This document shows positions 27,213 through 35,353 of a DNA stretch of 64,000 nucleotides, piece after piece. The stretch spans positions 124,001 through 188,000 of the forward strand of contig JAKVBI010000010.1 of the NCBI GenBank assembly GCA_022447545.1. The letters are read 5' to 3'. The stretch comes from Myxococcota bacterium. Its GTDB lineage: Bacteria > Myxococcota_A > UBA9160 > SMWR01. The position numbers and the translations under genes are program-made. The notes below the pieces were generated by a model. That model ran no database searches. It had not been told where the DNA came from and worked only from the letters and a program-made list of their open reading frames with translations. Each line of letters opens with the position of its first letter. Positions within the stretch are counted from its first letter, which is position 1.

Positions 27213-29489
27213 TCACCGGGGTGGGAGTGCGACGACCTCGGGGGTGTAGCCGTAGCGACGAGTTTCCAAAGCTGCGAGGTTGGCATCGGAAAGCCGCCCA
27301 TAGCCCGTGAGATATACGTCGATACGCGGTTGTTCCGCATCGAGCCATTCGGAGAGTTCTACCTCGTAGCCGCGACGGGAAAGTTCGTCAGCAATGTCAG
27401 CGGCTTCGGTTTTGCTTCCACGAGTGGTGACGAGGACCGCATATAAGGCGTCGGTATTTAAATCCTCGACCCGTTGGATGCTGCGCTGGAAGGCGAGACG
27501 ACGTCGAATGGTCTCAGCGAGCATCTGGTCACTCGTGTTCAGCACGCGGATCTGGATGGCGATGATCAATTGCTGCTCGGACCAGGCTTCCTGAATGTCA
27601 CTGAACAACCATCCGAAGAAGGGCAACGAACGAAGGAATGGGATTCCTGTCTCCAGGCTCTGAGAACGGGGTTGACTGTAGGCTGCGAGCAGCGCTGTTT
27701 CGCCGTCACGGAGCGTGACGTTGGTCGATATGACCCGTTCTTGAATTGTAGGACCGACTTCCTCCACGGATCCGGCGATGGAGCCGATCAGATCGGAACG
27801 TTCGATGTTGAGGGCGAGCGTGACCCGACCGGTCGCATTGACGGTGGGTTGGATCCGGAGACTTGTTCCGATGTCCTGTCTCTCGATGCTTTGGCGTGTT
27901 TCGAGGGGTGAAAAACTGCCTTCAGTGGTGGATTGAACGGGGATCGGCAGGTTGTTCCCGACGAAGAACTCTCGTTCCTCACCGCTCGACATAATGAGTT
28001 GGGGACGTAAGAGGACATTCGTCCGGACTTCGCGCTCACCCGCAATTGTCAAAATGTTCTCTCGCTCCAGCGAAATCGACACGGGGTTTCCGTCGGGTCC
28101 GATCAGAGGGTTTCCCGAGCCGTCCAGGAGTGGGACAGACAAAGGGGAACGGGCGAACCGGCCGATGAAAGGAGCGTCGATTCCCTTGGGGTCCGTCCAA
28201 TCGATCCCCCGAGGGTTGACGGAAAAAGCCCCCCCGCTGAGTTCATTTTGCTGGGTCGCAAAGGGGATCAGGGCCGCAAAACCCAATTCGAAACTGCTGG
28301 GGTGGTTGACCTCCGTGGCGAGTACGTCGATGGCAACCCGGGGTGTGTGAACGTCGAGTTCGGCGACGAGTTCTTGGACCAGTCGAGCGGTGTCGCGGTC
28401 TGCTGTCATGACCAATGATCGCGTGGGAGCGTCGACGACCAGGCTGAATTGCCGTCCGGCCAGGGGACTGCGTTCAGTCAATTCGGCCGCGGTGTTCGAC
28501 TCTCTCGAGGATGGAGCGTCCTGGGCGAGATCGTTGATGATCCTGGCGAGGCTGTCGGCGTCCGTATTTCGCACGGCGATGACATGGAAAGATCCCGTGA
28601 AATCCCCGGGAACATCGATCGTGTCGATGAAGCGCTTGACGTCGGTCAGGGGACCCTCGCGTCCCATGAGCAGGAGACCATTGGTCCGTTCGTCGAGCCA
28701 GATCTGGAAGGGCATGGCTGACCGTTCCTGCCCCTGATTCTGGGAACCGTAGAACGACTCGAGCATTTCTTTCGCCCGTGACGCCGAGGCGTATCGAAGC
28801 CGCCGGATGGTCAATTCTTCGCTGTTCTTTTGATCGAGTGTCGAGATGATGGACATCAGGCGGCGTAGGCGATTTTCCGGCCCGGCGAGAATGATTCCGT
28901 TCGAGGACGGTGACTCGATCGCGATGGTCTGGACACCCACCAGATCGTCGAGGGCGGGCAGGATCTCTTCCACCTGTCTGTGGCGAAGTTTGATCAGGGT
29001 GGTGACGAGGTTTCCAGCGTCGCTGAGTTCGTCCTCGGTCCACGCTCCCTTGAAGACGCCGCGGCTGACGTTGACGATCCGGTAGACGTCTCCCGGTCCT
29101 GGGAGTGCTGCGAATCCGAGCAGTGCCAACGATGTTTGGAAGAGTTCGATGGCCTCTGCCCGTGTGACCGTGTCGTCTCCTGTAATCGTGATACGTCCTC
29201 GGAAGGGTTCCGAGTACAGGTATTTTCGGCCGGTCCGCTGGTTGATGAATTTTACGATCCGGGAAATCTCGGAGTTGAGGAACTGCATCCGGAAGCGCCG
29301 CTCACCAGACGGTTCGGAAGAGTCGGTAAGAGAGGAGGGGACAGGCGAGTTCTTGGGAGGCGGGGATTGCGCGAGTACTTGGCTAGCGAGAGCCAGGAAT
29401 GTCGAAAGTGCGATGGCGAGTCGGAGAGACTCCGGGCGTGAGACCCCCAAGAGGTCACGGGCGATTCGAGTGGAGGTTTTGTGCAACAA
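27213..29489 (-). CDS. Secretin (GspD/PilQ-like) with C-terminal SPOR-like domain
   Basis: This 758-residue outer-membrane channel protein starts at TTG (29489 or 29486; upstream in-frame codons reach a TGA without another start). A signal peptide (about residues 22-40, ending LASQVLAQ) is followed by an N0 domain (SEISRIVKFINQRTGRKYLY), three N1-N3 ring units (for example VITLIKLRHRQVEEILPALD-type and FHVIAVRNTDADSLARIIND), and the secretin beta domain (REVRTNVLLRPQLIMSSGEE). Residues about 680-758 (YAVLVTTRGSKTEAADIADEL and on) look like a SPOR peptidoglycan-binding domain, which is not usual on GspD. No GspE, F or G gene is in the window. Confidence 0.88.
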   Translation of the reverse strand: MLHKTSTRIARDLLGVSRPESLRLAIALSTFLALASQVLAQSPPPKNSPVPSSLTDSSEPSGERRFRMQFLNSEISRIVKFINQRTGRKYLYSEPFRGRITITGDDTVTRAEAIELFQTSLALLGFAALPGPGDVYRIVNVSRGVFKGAWTEDELSDAGNLVTTLIKLRHRQVEEILPALDDLVGVQTIAIESPSSNGIILAGPENRLRRLMSIISTLDQKNSEELTIRRLRYASASRAKEMLESFYGSQNQGQERSAMPFQIWLDERTNGLLLMGREGPLTDVKRFIDTIDVPGDFTGSFHVIAVRNTDADSLARIINDLAQDAPSSRESNTAAELTERSPLAGRQFSLVVDAPTRSLVMTADRDTARLVQELVAELDVHTPRVAIDVLATEVNHPSSFELGFAALIPFATQQNELSGGAFSVNPRGIDWTDPKGIDAPFIGRFARSPLSVPLLDGSGNPLIGPDGNPVSISLERENILTIAGEREVRTNVLLRPQLIMSSGEEREFFVGNNLPIPVQSTTEGSFSPLETRQSIERQDIGTSLRIQPTVNATGRVTLALNIERSDLIGSIAGSVEEVGPTIQERVISTNVTLRDGETALLAAYSQPRSQSLETGIPFLRSLPFFGWLFSDIQEAWSEQQLIIAIQIRVLNTSDQMLAETIRRRLAFQRSIQRVEDLNTDALYAVLVTTRGSKTEAADIADELSRRGYEVELSEWLDAEQPRIDVYLTGYGRLSDANLAALETRRYGYTPEVVALPPR

Positions 29490-29530
29490 CCCCCTGAGAC
29501 TATCGGACGCTCAGGGGGGCGCACCCCTCA
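29490..29530 (-). promoter_or_regulatory. Putative Shine-Dalgarno-sequestering leader with alternative hairpins
   Basis: Read on the minus strand, the leader ends in CTCAGGGGG directly before the secretin TTG. A perfect 9-bp partner CCCCCTGAG lies 11 nt upstream (plus-strand arms 29490-29498 and 29510-29518). The same C-run can instead pair with GGGG just upstream, across a TGCG loop (29516-29519 with 29524-29527). The two foldings exclude each other and only one frees the G-rich ribosome site. The layout is seen in the sequence; regulation is an inference. Confidence 0.5.
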
Positions 29531-29580
29531 AGTCCCAACGTCAGGTGTTCATTTCTCCGAGCGTCTGATCGATTCGCGAT

Positions 29581-30033
29581 TCATGGCAGCTTTTCGCCGG
29601 GGAATTCCTCGAATCGAGCCATGAGAGCCTCGAGGCTTCGCTGGGTTCGGGTGCATTTGTCGGGCTGAAAAAATTCCGTTTTCGGTTTTTCGAGGATCCA
29701 CGTGATTTCTTCCTCGATTTGTCCGATGAGGAAACGGAGACGGGCAATACGCCGACGCTTTTGCAGGAAGCGTCGTAGGGTTCGTTTGGCGTCGGTTCTC
29801 GACCGAATGAGGGACCTGCCGGGTCCTTTTTGGGGGTGGGTCAACAGTTCTTTCAGCTGTTCGGCGTCCTCACGGTAGCGCCTCTCCTCGCTTTGCAGGA
29901 GTTCGAGATGGGACAGCTTTTTGCGAAGACGCAGTTGGGCTCGTGAGAGGGAGGCTCGTATTTGATTGGCCTCGATGTCGTGGGAGTCCTCGAGTGGTTT
30001 CGCGGAGTGGGGCATCGTGTGGCAGGCGGTCAT
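29581..30033 (-). CDS. Predicted coiled-coil protein, unknown function
   Basis: This 150-residue protein has an ATG at 30033 preceded by AGAGGTG at good spacing. From residue 20 on it is strongly helical and charged: LSRAQLRLRKKLSHLELLQS, then RFLQKRRRIARLRFLIGQIE. Heptad-like hydrophobics are visible, with no signal peptide and no membrane span. It is the gene before the secretin, 91 bp away on the same strand, and a long hairpin (30088-30156) lies in its presumed leader. I recognise no family. Confidence 0.6.
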   Translation of the reverse strand: MTACHTMPHSAKPLEDSHDIEANQIRASLSRAQLRLRKKLSHLELLQSEERRYREDAEQLKELLTHPQKGPGRSLIRSRTDAKRTLRRFLQKRRRIARLRFLIGQIEEEITWILEKPKTEFFQPDKCTRTQRSLEALMARFEEFPGEKLP

Positions 30034-30087
30034 TGTTGAGGCACCTCTTTGTTTGGCCTGTGAGAGGGATCTCCATCGGAAACACCA

Positions 30088-30156
30088 GGACTTGGGTCAC
30101 CGAGCGCCAGGGGCTGAAATGGTTCGGCCATAGGCACTCGGTGACCCCCCCAGTCC
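30088..30156. ncRNA. Three-tier hairpin, candidate structured RNA or operator
   Basis: An 11-bp perfect inverted repeat (GGGTCACCGAG at 30094-30104, CTCGGTGACCC at 30137-30147) is extended outward by GGACT/AGTCC (30088-30092, 30152-30156). Inside it are GCC/GGC (30106-30108, 30133-30135) and ATGG/CCAT (30119-30122, 30128-30131) around a TTCGG loop. There is no U-run, so it is not a standard terminator. It lies 55 bp upstream of the minus-strand coiled-coil gene and 290 bp upstream of the plus-strand response regulator. I do not recognise a known riboswitch. Confidence 0.45.
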
Positions 30157-30300
30157 GAGTGGTGCGGTCGTCGGGATGGGACCCGTTTGACGTTCGCCGA
30201 CCGCCGAATTTCCAATCTGTCCAACCCTTCATCGCATCTTCGAGTTTGTTTCATGGAGTCGCAGGTGGCGAGCAAACTCGCGTAAATCCGCAGGGATCGA

Positions 30301-30378
30301 TTTACTGTTTCGTTACTTGGCCAGAATGCCGTCTGGAGAGCCATGAGCCGGAACTCCTGGCTTTACAGGCGATTTACA
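30301..30378 (+). promoter_or_regulatory. Paired direct repeats with 11-bp period, candidate OmpR/PhoB-type binding sites
   Basis: TTACT occurs at 30302-30306 and 30313-30317, and TTTACA at 30362-30367 and 30373-30378; each pair is spaced exactly 11 bp. Response regulators with winged-helix C-terminal domains bind head-to-tail to direct repeats of about 10-11 bp. The sites lie 70-145 bp upstream of an OmpR-type regulator gene, so autoregulation is plausible. Binding is inferred. Confidence 0.4.
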
Positions 30379-30445
30379 CAACAGGGCGCGAGCGCTACTT
30401 AGACTTCTGGAACAAGGACTTTTTGCTCTCCCCGGGAGGAGATTT

Positions 30446-31150
30446 GTGAGCGAGAAACTCGACGTGCTCGTCGTCGAGGACGAAGAACCGATCCGCAGCG
30501 GCTTGTGTGATGTTCTCGCATACCACGGTTTTGTTCCGACGGGAGTCGGTACCGGCGAGGACGGGCTTCGCGAGGCATTGACCGAGCGGTATGCCCTCGT
30601 GATCCTGGATCTGATGCTGCCGGGCATAAGCGGGTATGACGTCTGCGAGGCCATTCGGGAGAAGTCAGCGACTCAGCCCATCCTGATGCTCACGGCTCGG
30701 GGTTCGGAGCAGGACGTTCTCGAGGGATTCCGGCGAGGAGCCGACGATTACGTCACGAAGCCTTTTTCGGTTTCGGAGTTGATGGCGCGCGCACGTGCGC
30801 TGATGAGACGTGTCGATCCACCGGAAGAACCTGCGGCAGACGACAGTTTTGAATTCGGCCCCTGGGTCGTGCGTCGAGCCGAGGCCCGGGCTCGGGCGGG
30901 TGATAAGTCGGTGGAGCTCACTCCACGTGAGATGGAGATTCTCGCTCTGTTCCAACGTGAAGCGGGACGGATCGTCAGCCGTCGGTTGCTGTTGCGGGAG
31001 ATCTGGGGCTTTTCGAATCCGGAAAAAATTGAGACCCGGTCCGTGGACATGCAGATCGGCAAACTTCGGAAGAAACTGGACTCCGAGGGTCGGCCGCTCA
31101 TCGAAACAGTTCGGGGTGCGGGTTACCGGTACGGGTCGAGCGAACCTTGA
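30446..31150 (+). CDS. OmpR/PhoB-family response regulator
   Basis: This 234-residue protein has a GTG start preceded by GGGAGGAG. The receiver domain (residues about 5-118) has the acidic pocket E11-D12, the phospho-acceptor D55 in VILDLMLPG, and Lys in YVTKPFS. The C-terminal winged-helix DNA-binding domain (residues about 135-232) has VELTPREMEILALF and the wing end VRGAGYRYG. It is the partner of the histidine kinase that starts at its stop codon (TTGA overlap). Direct repeats upstream suggest autoregulation. Target genes are unknown; the DUF2914 gene follows the kinase after 318 bp. Confidence 0.93.
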   Translation: MSEKLDVLVVEDEEPIRSGLCDVLAYHGFVPTGVGTGEDGLREALTERYALVILDLMLPGISGYDVCEAIREKSATQPILMLTARGSEQDVLEGFRRGADDYVTKPFSVSELMARARALMRRVDPPEEPAADDSFEFGPWVVRRAEARARAGDKSVELTPREMEILALFQREAGRIVSRRLLLREIWGFSNPEKIETRSVDMQIGKLRKKLDSEGRPLIETVRGAGYRYGSSEP

Positions 31151-33183
31151 ATCGAATTCGGGTCCTCTTCGCGGTTTTGGCCATCGTGATGTTCGTCCCG
31201 CTCGGCATTCTGGTGCAGAGTGCCTTTCAGAGCGTGCAGCGCGAGCGTGCCGAACGCCATGCAGCAGTCGCTGAGCGGGTTTTTGATGAGATGGAACGAG
31301 AACTCAAGCGAATCGTCCAGCGAGAAGAGGCTCGGCATTTCAGCCATTACCGGTTCTTCTTCGTTCCAGAGGCGGACTCCCTCGGTCGCTACGTGGTGGC
31401 GCGGTCGCCTTTGTCCGAGTTCAGTCCGGATCCCTTCGTGTTGGGCCATTTTCAAATCGACCCCGATGACTCGGTCAACAGTCCCATGATCCCGAGAGAT
31501 ACGGGTTTGGGGCGCGCGCTTACGGAATGGACGCACACGCTCGATCGGGAACGAGCCGTGCGGTCGGTTGACCGGATCGTTCGGTTGGGACTCCAGCCGG
31601 AGAGAAGGGAGACGGGGACCCACCGGTCCAGAAGTTCTGAATCGTTGAAGAATTCGTCTTCGGTCGATCCGATCTTTACGGCGACTCCAGGGACCACTCG
31701 ACAGGTGCCTCTATCGATGGCCGGTGGGGGCGATCGAACTCCGGTGGAACTGTCGGAAAAGGAAGGTGGCAACTCCGTCGGCAACGAGGACTCAGATGCG
31801 ACTTTCGATGCTCTTCGTTCTTTGAATCGAGCAGGTCAGCCACGTTCTCTGGCGATTCGACTTTCTCGAGGCAGAGACGGCGCCACCATCGAATTTCGTG
31901 ACATGGCGTTGGGCCAAAGAACGATTCTCGAGCGAGGAGCGAGTGCCTCGCCAGGTAGATCGATCTTCGTTGGAGACATCTCGGCCTCGGGCGTGGATCA
32001 TGGCGCGCAACTCGGTCGCCATTTTGATGTGGATGAAGCCCTCCGAAATCGAAGGCCCGGTGTGTTGCCTGTCGGGCTGTACCCGATGAAGGGAAAGAGG
32101 GTGGGTGGAGATCACCTACTCCTTTATCGCGAGGCCGTCATGGCTGGGCAGCGATTTCGACAGGGATTGGTGCTCGATTTCAGGGCGCTGACGCGCTGGC
32201 TCGACGAGTCCGTTTTGGGTGGAAGTGAGGTGGCGCAGGACGCCGCACGTGATTTTTTCTTGCGAGATGCACGGCCTCATCCGCGTCAATTGCCCACGGC
32301 CTATGTGTACTTTCACCGGTTTTCGGAGCCCTTCAGTGATTTGGCCATTCGGTTGATGCTTCCGCCGATGTCCGATCCTGGGCGGACCAACTATCTCTAC
32401 ATCGTCGTCGTCCTGCTGGTGGTGGTGGGGGCCGTGGGGTTGTTTGCGCTGTATCACATGGTAGGTGTGACGGTTCGCTATGCGGATAGGCGAAGCAATT
32501 TTGCGTCGGCGGTCACTCATGAGTTGAAGACGCCCTTGACTGCGATTCGCATGCACGGCGAGATGTTGAGAGAGGGTATGGTCGGCGAGGACCGCCGAGT
32601 GGAGTACTACGAGACCATCACATCGGAATCCGAGCGGTTGACTCGATTGATCGACAATGTCCTGGAGTTTTCCCGGCTCGAGCAGGGAACTCGCGAGATG
32701 GCGCTCCAGAGTGGGGATATCGGGCCTGTGGTACTGGAGGCCGTGCGAACTCTGAAGGGAACCGTGCAAGCGTCGGGTTTCGAGATGGAAGTTCAGGTCG
32801 AGGAAGGGCTTCCGAACGTCCGCCACGAAAGAGATGCGCTGGTGCAGGTGATTTATAACCTGATCGATAATGCTCTGAAGTACTCCGCAAGCGGGGAGGC
32901 TTCGAAGAAGATTGACATCGAGTGCGCGCGGATCGGAGAAGTCGTGAAGCTTTCAGTGCGGGATGCAGGCCCAGGTGTGGACCCGCGGCATCTGCGTAAG
33001 ATCTTCGAGCCGTTCTATCGCGGGGAGAACGAAATGACCCGCACCGCAAAGGGAACGGGGATCGGTCTGGCGCTGGTGAAGGGGCTTGCCGATCGCATGG
33101 GCGCCGTGGCGGCTGGCCGGAATCGGGAGGGCGGTGGGTTCGAGGTAGCGCTCTCGTTTCGAGTCGAAGTGAGCGATTCCTAG
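31147..33183 (+). CDS. Membrane sensor histidine kinase with large extracytoplasmic domain
   Basis: This 678-residue protein has a TTG start overlapping the regulator stop by 4 bp, so translation is coupled. Membrane span 1 is residues about 7-27 and span 2 about 416-438, leaving some 390 residues outside the inner membrane with no fold I recognise. Then come an H-box with His458 (AVTHELKTPLTAIRMHG), N-box (IYNLIDNALKYS), G1 (VRDAGPGVDP), F and G2 (GTGIGLALVKGLADRMG). All kinase motifs are intact. There is no HAMP of normal length; only a short linker joins span 2 to the H-box. Confidence 0.92.
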   Translation: MNRIRVLFAVLAIVMFVPLGILVQSAFQSVQRERAERHAAVAERVFDEMERELKRIVQREEARHFSHYRFFFVPEADSLGRYVVARSPLSEFSPDPFVLGHFQIDPDDSVNSPMIPRDTGLGRALTEWTHTLDRERAVRSVDRIVRLGLQPERRETGTHRSRSSESLKNSSSVDPIFTATPGTTRQVPLSMAGGGDRTPVELSEKEGGNSVGNEDSDATFDALRSLNRAGQPRSLAIRLSRGRDGATIEFRDMALGQRTILERGASASPGRSIFVGDISASGVDHGAQLGRHFDVDEALRNRRPGVLPVGLYPMKGKRVGGDHLLLYREAVMAGQRFRQGLVLDFRALTRWLDESVLGGSEVAQDAARDFFLRDARPHPRQLPTAYVYFHRFSEPFSDLAIRLMLPPMSDPGRTNYLYIVVVLLVVVGAVGLFALYHMVGVTVRYADRRSNFASAVTHELKTPLTAIRMHGEMLREGMVGEDRRVEYYETITSESERLTRLIDNVLEFSRLEQGTREMALQSGDIGPVVLEAVRTLKGTVQASGFEMEVQVEEGLPNVRHERDALVQVIYNLIDNALKYSASGEASKKIDIECARIGEVVKLSVRDAGPGVDPRHLRKIFEPFYRGENEMTRTAKGTGIGLALVKGLADRMGAVAAGRNREGGGFEVALSFRVEVSDS

Positions 33184-33501
33184 GTTTTTACGCCGGCGTC
33201 GATTCCCCTGGGCAGATCGAAGCCGGGCCAACCACGCGGCTCGTCAAAAACGGGCGTGTGCGGTTGGTGCGCAAAACCATCCCCTAGCGACAAGATTGTC
33301 TCGATTGGGGGCTTTTCGCTTCACCTTCCCGGGGTGTCGTTCCGAAGAGGGGGAGGAGGCGGTGTCGAACCGAGCTGTGTTCGGTTCCGGTGCCTCAGGG
33401 AGGAGTCGCCACGAGTACGGCTCCCGCTTTCACTTCGTCGGGTCGGTCGCCGGATGCGCGCTGGTCTGGACCCGGCACGCACTCAGATGGGAGGATTGGC
33501 A
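33184..33501. other. 318-bp intergenic region
   Basis: This gap lies between the histidine kinase and the DUF2914 gene. An open frame runs through its second part in phase with DUF2914, but the residues are Arg-rich and unlike a protein start. The only structure I notice is the 12-bp dyad GACAAGATTGTC at 33289-33300, which could be a regulator site. No terminator is clear. Confidence 0.5.
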
Positions 33502-33945
33502 ATGCGATTCACGGGAACGATTCTGCTTTTCGTCGGGACACTTCTGTTGGCTGGATCCGCCGGAGCCGAGCAGAACTCGGACACGAATAGTTCGGCAGGG
33601 AGTGTCGTTCGAGCGGTTTTCACGACCACGATTTCCGAGCGCGAACCCCAGGATTCCGTCGTCGAGCTCATGAACGACTCGGGGAAGATCATGTTCTTTA
33701 CGGAATTCAAAGGGATGAGTGGACAGACTGCGATCCACCGCTGGGAGTATCAGGGGAAAGTGATGGCTGAAGTGCCGTTTCAGATCGGTGCCGAACGCTG
33801 GCGGGCCTGGTCCAGCAAGAACCTCGAGCCGAGTTGGATCGGTGAATGGCAGGTGACGGCACTGGACGAGTCCGGCAACGAACTCACGACCCGGAATTTC
33901 GAGATGAAGACCGTGGCGCCGAGTGCTCCGGCCTCCATGCGCTAG
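33502..33945 (+). CDS. DUF2914-domain exported protein
   Basis: This 147-residue protein starts at the ATG at 33502 with GGGAGG upstream. A Sec signal peptide (LLFVGTLLLAGSAGA, cut near residue 22) is followed by a DUF2914 domain: VVRAVFTTTISEREPQDSV, then MFFTEFKGMSGQTAIHRWEY, VMAEVPFQIGAERWRAWSSK and EPSWIGEWQVTALDESGN. DUF2914 is a small beta domain of unknown function, often found on exported or membrane-anchored proteins. The gene ends just before a strong hairpin terminator. Confidence 0.85.
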   Translation: MRFTGTILLFVGTLLLAGSAGAEQNSDTNSSAGSVVRAVFTTTISEREPQDSVVELMNDSGKIMFFTEFKGMSGQTAIHRWEYQGKVMAEVPFQIGAERWRAWSSKNLEPSWIGEWQVTALDESGNELTTRNFEMKTVAPSAPASMR

Positions 33946-33953
33946 ATCCCCTC

Positions 33954-33985
33954 GGCACCGGCCAGGGAGTTTCCCGGCCGGTGCC
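33954..33985. terminator. Strong bidirectional hairpin terminator
   Basis: A perfect 10-bp stem GGCACCGGCC / GGCCGGTGCC, with an inner GGG/CCC stem around AGTTT, lies between the DUF2914 gene (plus) and a crotonase gene (minus), which converge here. No long U-run follows, so it may act by stem strength or with Rho. Confidence 0.7.
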
Positions 33986-33994
33986 TTCGGGCGT

Positions 33995-34750
33995 TCAGCT
34001 GAAACTGCGCCGAGCCACATCGCCTCGCGCGGCGCCGGTGAGCAGATCTCCATCACTCTCGGTGATATCACCCAGGCCACTGCGTCTCGCTAGACTTCGG
34101 AATTGTGTCTTCGTCATGTGCACGGCCATCTCCGGTTTGGAGGCGATACGATCTGCCCAGCGATCCACCTCAGTGCCGAGGTCGGATTCTGGGACGACCC
34201 GGTGAACGAGGCCCCATTGGCAGGCAAGTGGGGCGTCGACGGGCTCGCACATCAGGATCATTTCACGGGCTCTCGCCGCTCCAATCTCAGCCGCCAACCT
34301 GGGTAATGCACCCCAGGTAAGCGGGAGTCCGAGGTCGACTTCGGGGAGAGAGAAGACGGCACCCTCCTCGGCGATTCTGAAATCGCAGGCCAGGGCGAGT
34401 ACGCACCCGCCACCGATGGCGTGGCCGTGCACGCGGGCAATGGTGACGACTTCGAGGTCCTCGAGGGCCCGGGCCGCTCTTCGGCCGAGTTGTGAAGCGA
34501 AGCGGCGTTCGCGCCCCTCCATGCCCGCGGAAACCCCGGGGGGTGAGGTTCGGTCCGCGCCAGAACAAAAATCTTTGCCTCGTCCCGCCAGGATGAGGAC
34601 TTTGAGTTCGAAGTCATGCTCGAGTTCGGCAACTCGTTGGATCAGGGCTTCGAGGGTGGCCGTGTCCAGGGCATTGCGGCGCTCGGGACGGTCCAGCCAA
34701 AGGGTCGCGACCGAACCGTTGCGCTCCACGCTGACAGGAGATTCGCTCAT
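33995..34750 (-). CDS. Enoyl-CoA hydratase/isomerase
   Basis: This 251-residue crotonase-fold protein has VATLWLDRPERRNALDT at the start, the oxyanion block GKDFCSGADRT and VHGHAIGGGCVLALACD. An active-site block SLPEVDLGLPLTWG keeps Glu at the first catalytic position. The C-terminus ends in AARGDVARRSFS. It is likely to hydrate or isomerise an unsaturated acyl-CoA. It is a single gene between two lipoprotein genes, facing the terminator above. Confidence 0.88.
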   Translation of the reverse strand: MSESPVSVERNGSVATLWLDRPERRNALDTATLEALIQRVAELEHDFELKVLILAGRGKDFCSGADRTSPPGVSAGMEGRERRFASQLGRRAARALEDLEVVTIARVHGHAIGGGCVLALACDFRIAEEGAVFSLPEVDLGLPLTWGALPRLAAEIGAARAREMILMCEPVDAPLACQWGLVHRVVPESDLGTEVDRWADRIASKPEMAVHMTKTQFRSLARRSGLGDITESDGDLLTGAARGDVARRSFS

Positions 34751-34839
34751 GCGGTCCGTCTAGCATGTGCGGAGGGAATTTGTCGAGCGAGATTCGGGCC
34801 TCGCCACGGATGGCTCTCGAAGGCTCGGGGTGTGGGCCT

Positions 34840-35259
34840 TCAGTGCACGGTTTCCATGAGGAGCACGAGCGTGCGGTTGTCTTCACCCGTCAACATCAGG
34901 GAGAGACTGCGCGGCGGGGAAGCTTTGTCGGCAAAGATCAGCGTTTCGCCGGTGGGCGTGTCCTTCTGGGCACTGATCCTCCATCCCGCGGTCCTCAGGC
35001 TCTCTCGGTAGGTGCGAGCCACCGTCATTTTTTCGCCTGCGACTCTCAGCTTGGCGGTCACGCCGTTTTCTACCTGGCTGGCTTCGAGAACACGGGTACC
35101 GGAAAGGATCGGAATATCGGGCGGTAAACTCGCGGTCAACGAAGCTGTTCCCATGCAACTAGCGAGCAGAATTGAGGCGACACAGGCGATTGCCCGCTCG
35201 CGACGCTGGTTTCCGCGGAAAGCGTTTCCGGTACGAATGGCATTGGCGAAATGTCGCAT
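34840..35259 (-). CDS. Small predicted lipoprotein
   Basis: This 139-residue protein starts at the ATG at 35259 with GGAGG upstream; a longer frame to 35448 lacks support. The signal segment AIACVASILLASC ends in a lipobox Cys. The rest has a compact alpha-beta look (VARTYRESLRTAGWRI, then ETLIFADK and LSLMLTGEDNRTLVLLME). No family is recognised. It is divergent from a sulfatase-fold lipoprotein gene, with 94 bp between them. Confidence 0.65.
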   Translation of the reverse strand: MRHFANAIRTGNAFRGNQRRERAIACVASILLASCMGTASLTASLPPDIPILSGTRVLEASQVENGVTAKLRVAGEKMTVARTYRESLRTAGWRISAQKDTPTGETLIFADKASPPRSLSLMLTGEDNRTLVLLMETVH

Positions 35260-35353
35260 GGTGGCCTCCAGCCGATGATAAATCTTAGCCCACCGTCCGT
35301 GGATCGTGGATGTGAAGTGGCTCGAATTCCCACCGCTCGGTACGATCGCGACG

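Larger units (their letters stand above)
30034..30445. other. 412-bp divergent intergenic region
   Basis: This gap between the coiled-coil gene (minus) and the response regulator (plus) is the longest non-coding stretch in the window. It holds the long hairpin listed separately and two pairs of 11-bp-spaced direct repeats near the regulator. It also has a weak promoter candidate (TTTACA at 30373-30378, with TAGACT at 30400-30405 at 21-bp spacing). I see no convincing small gene in it. Confidence 0.6.

Noticed and set aside
30034-30087. Possible cyclic-di-GMP (GEMM) or cobalamin riboswitch next to the coiled-coil gene
   Set aside because: The conserved core strings of those riboswitches are absent; only strong pairing is seen, so it was reported as an unknown structure.
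30362-30405. A standard sigma-70 promoter before the response regulator
   Set aside because: TTTACA is a fair -35, but the best -10 (TAGACT) is 21 bp away and the 17-bp position has a poor match; kept only as a weak candidate.
33256-33501. N-terminal extension of the DUF2914 protein
   Set aside because: The extension is Arg/Gly-rich and would bury the signal peptide; the ATG at 33502 has a good ribosome site.
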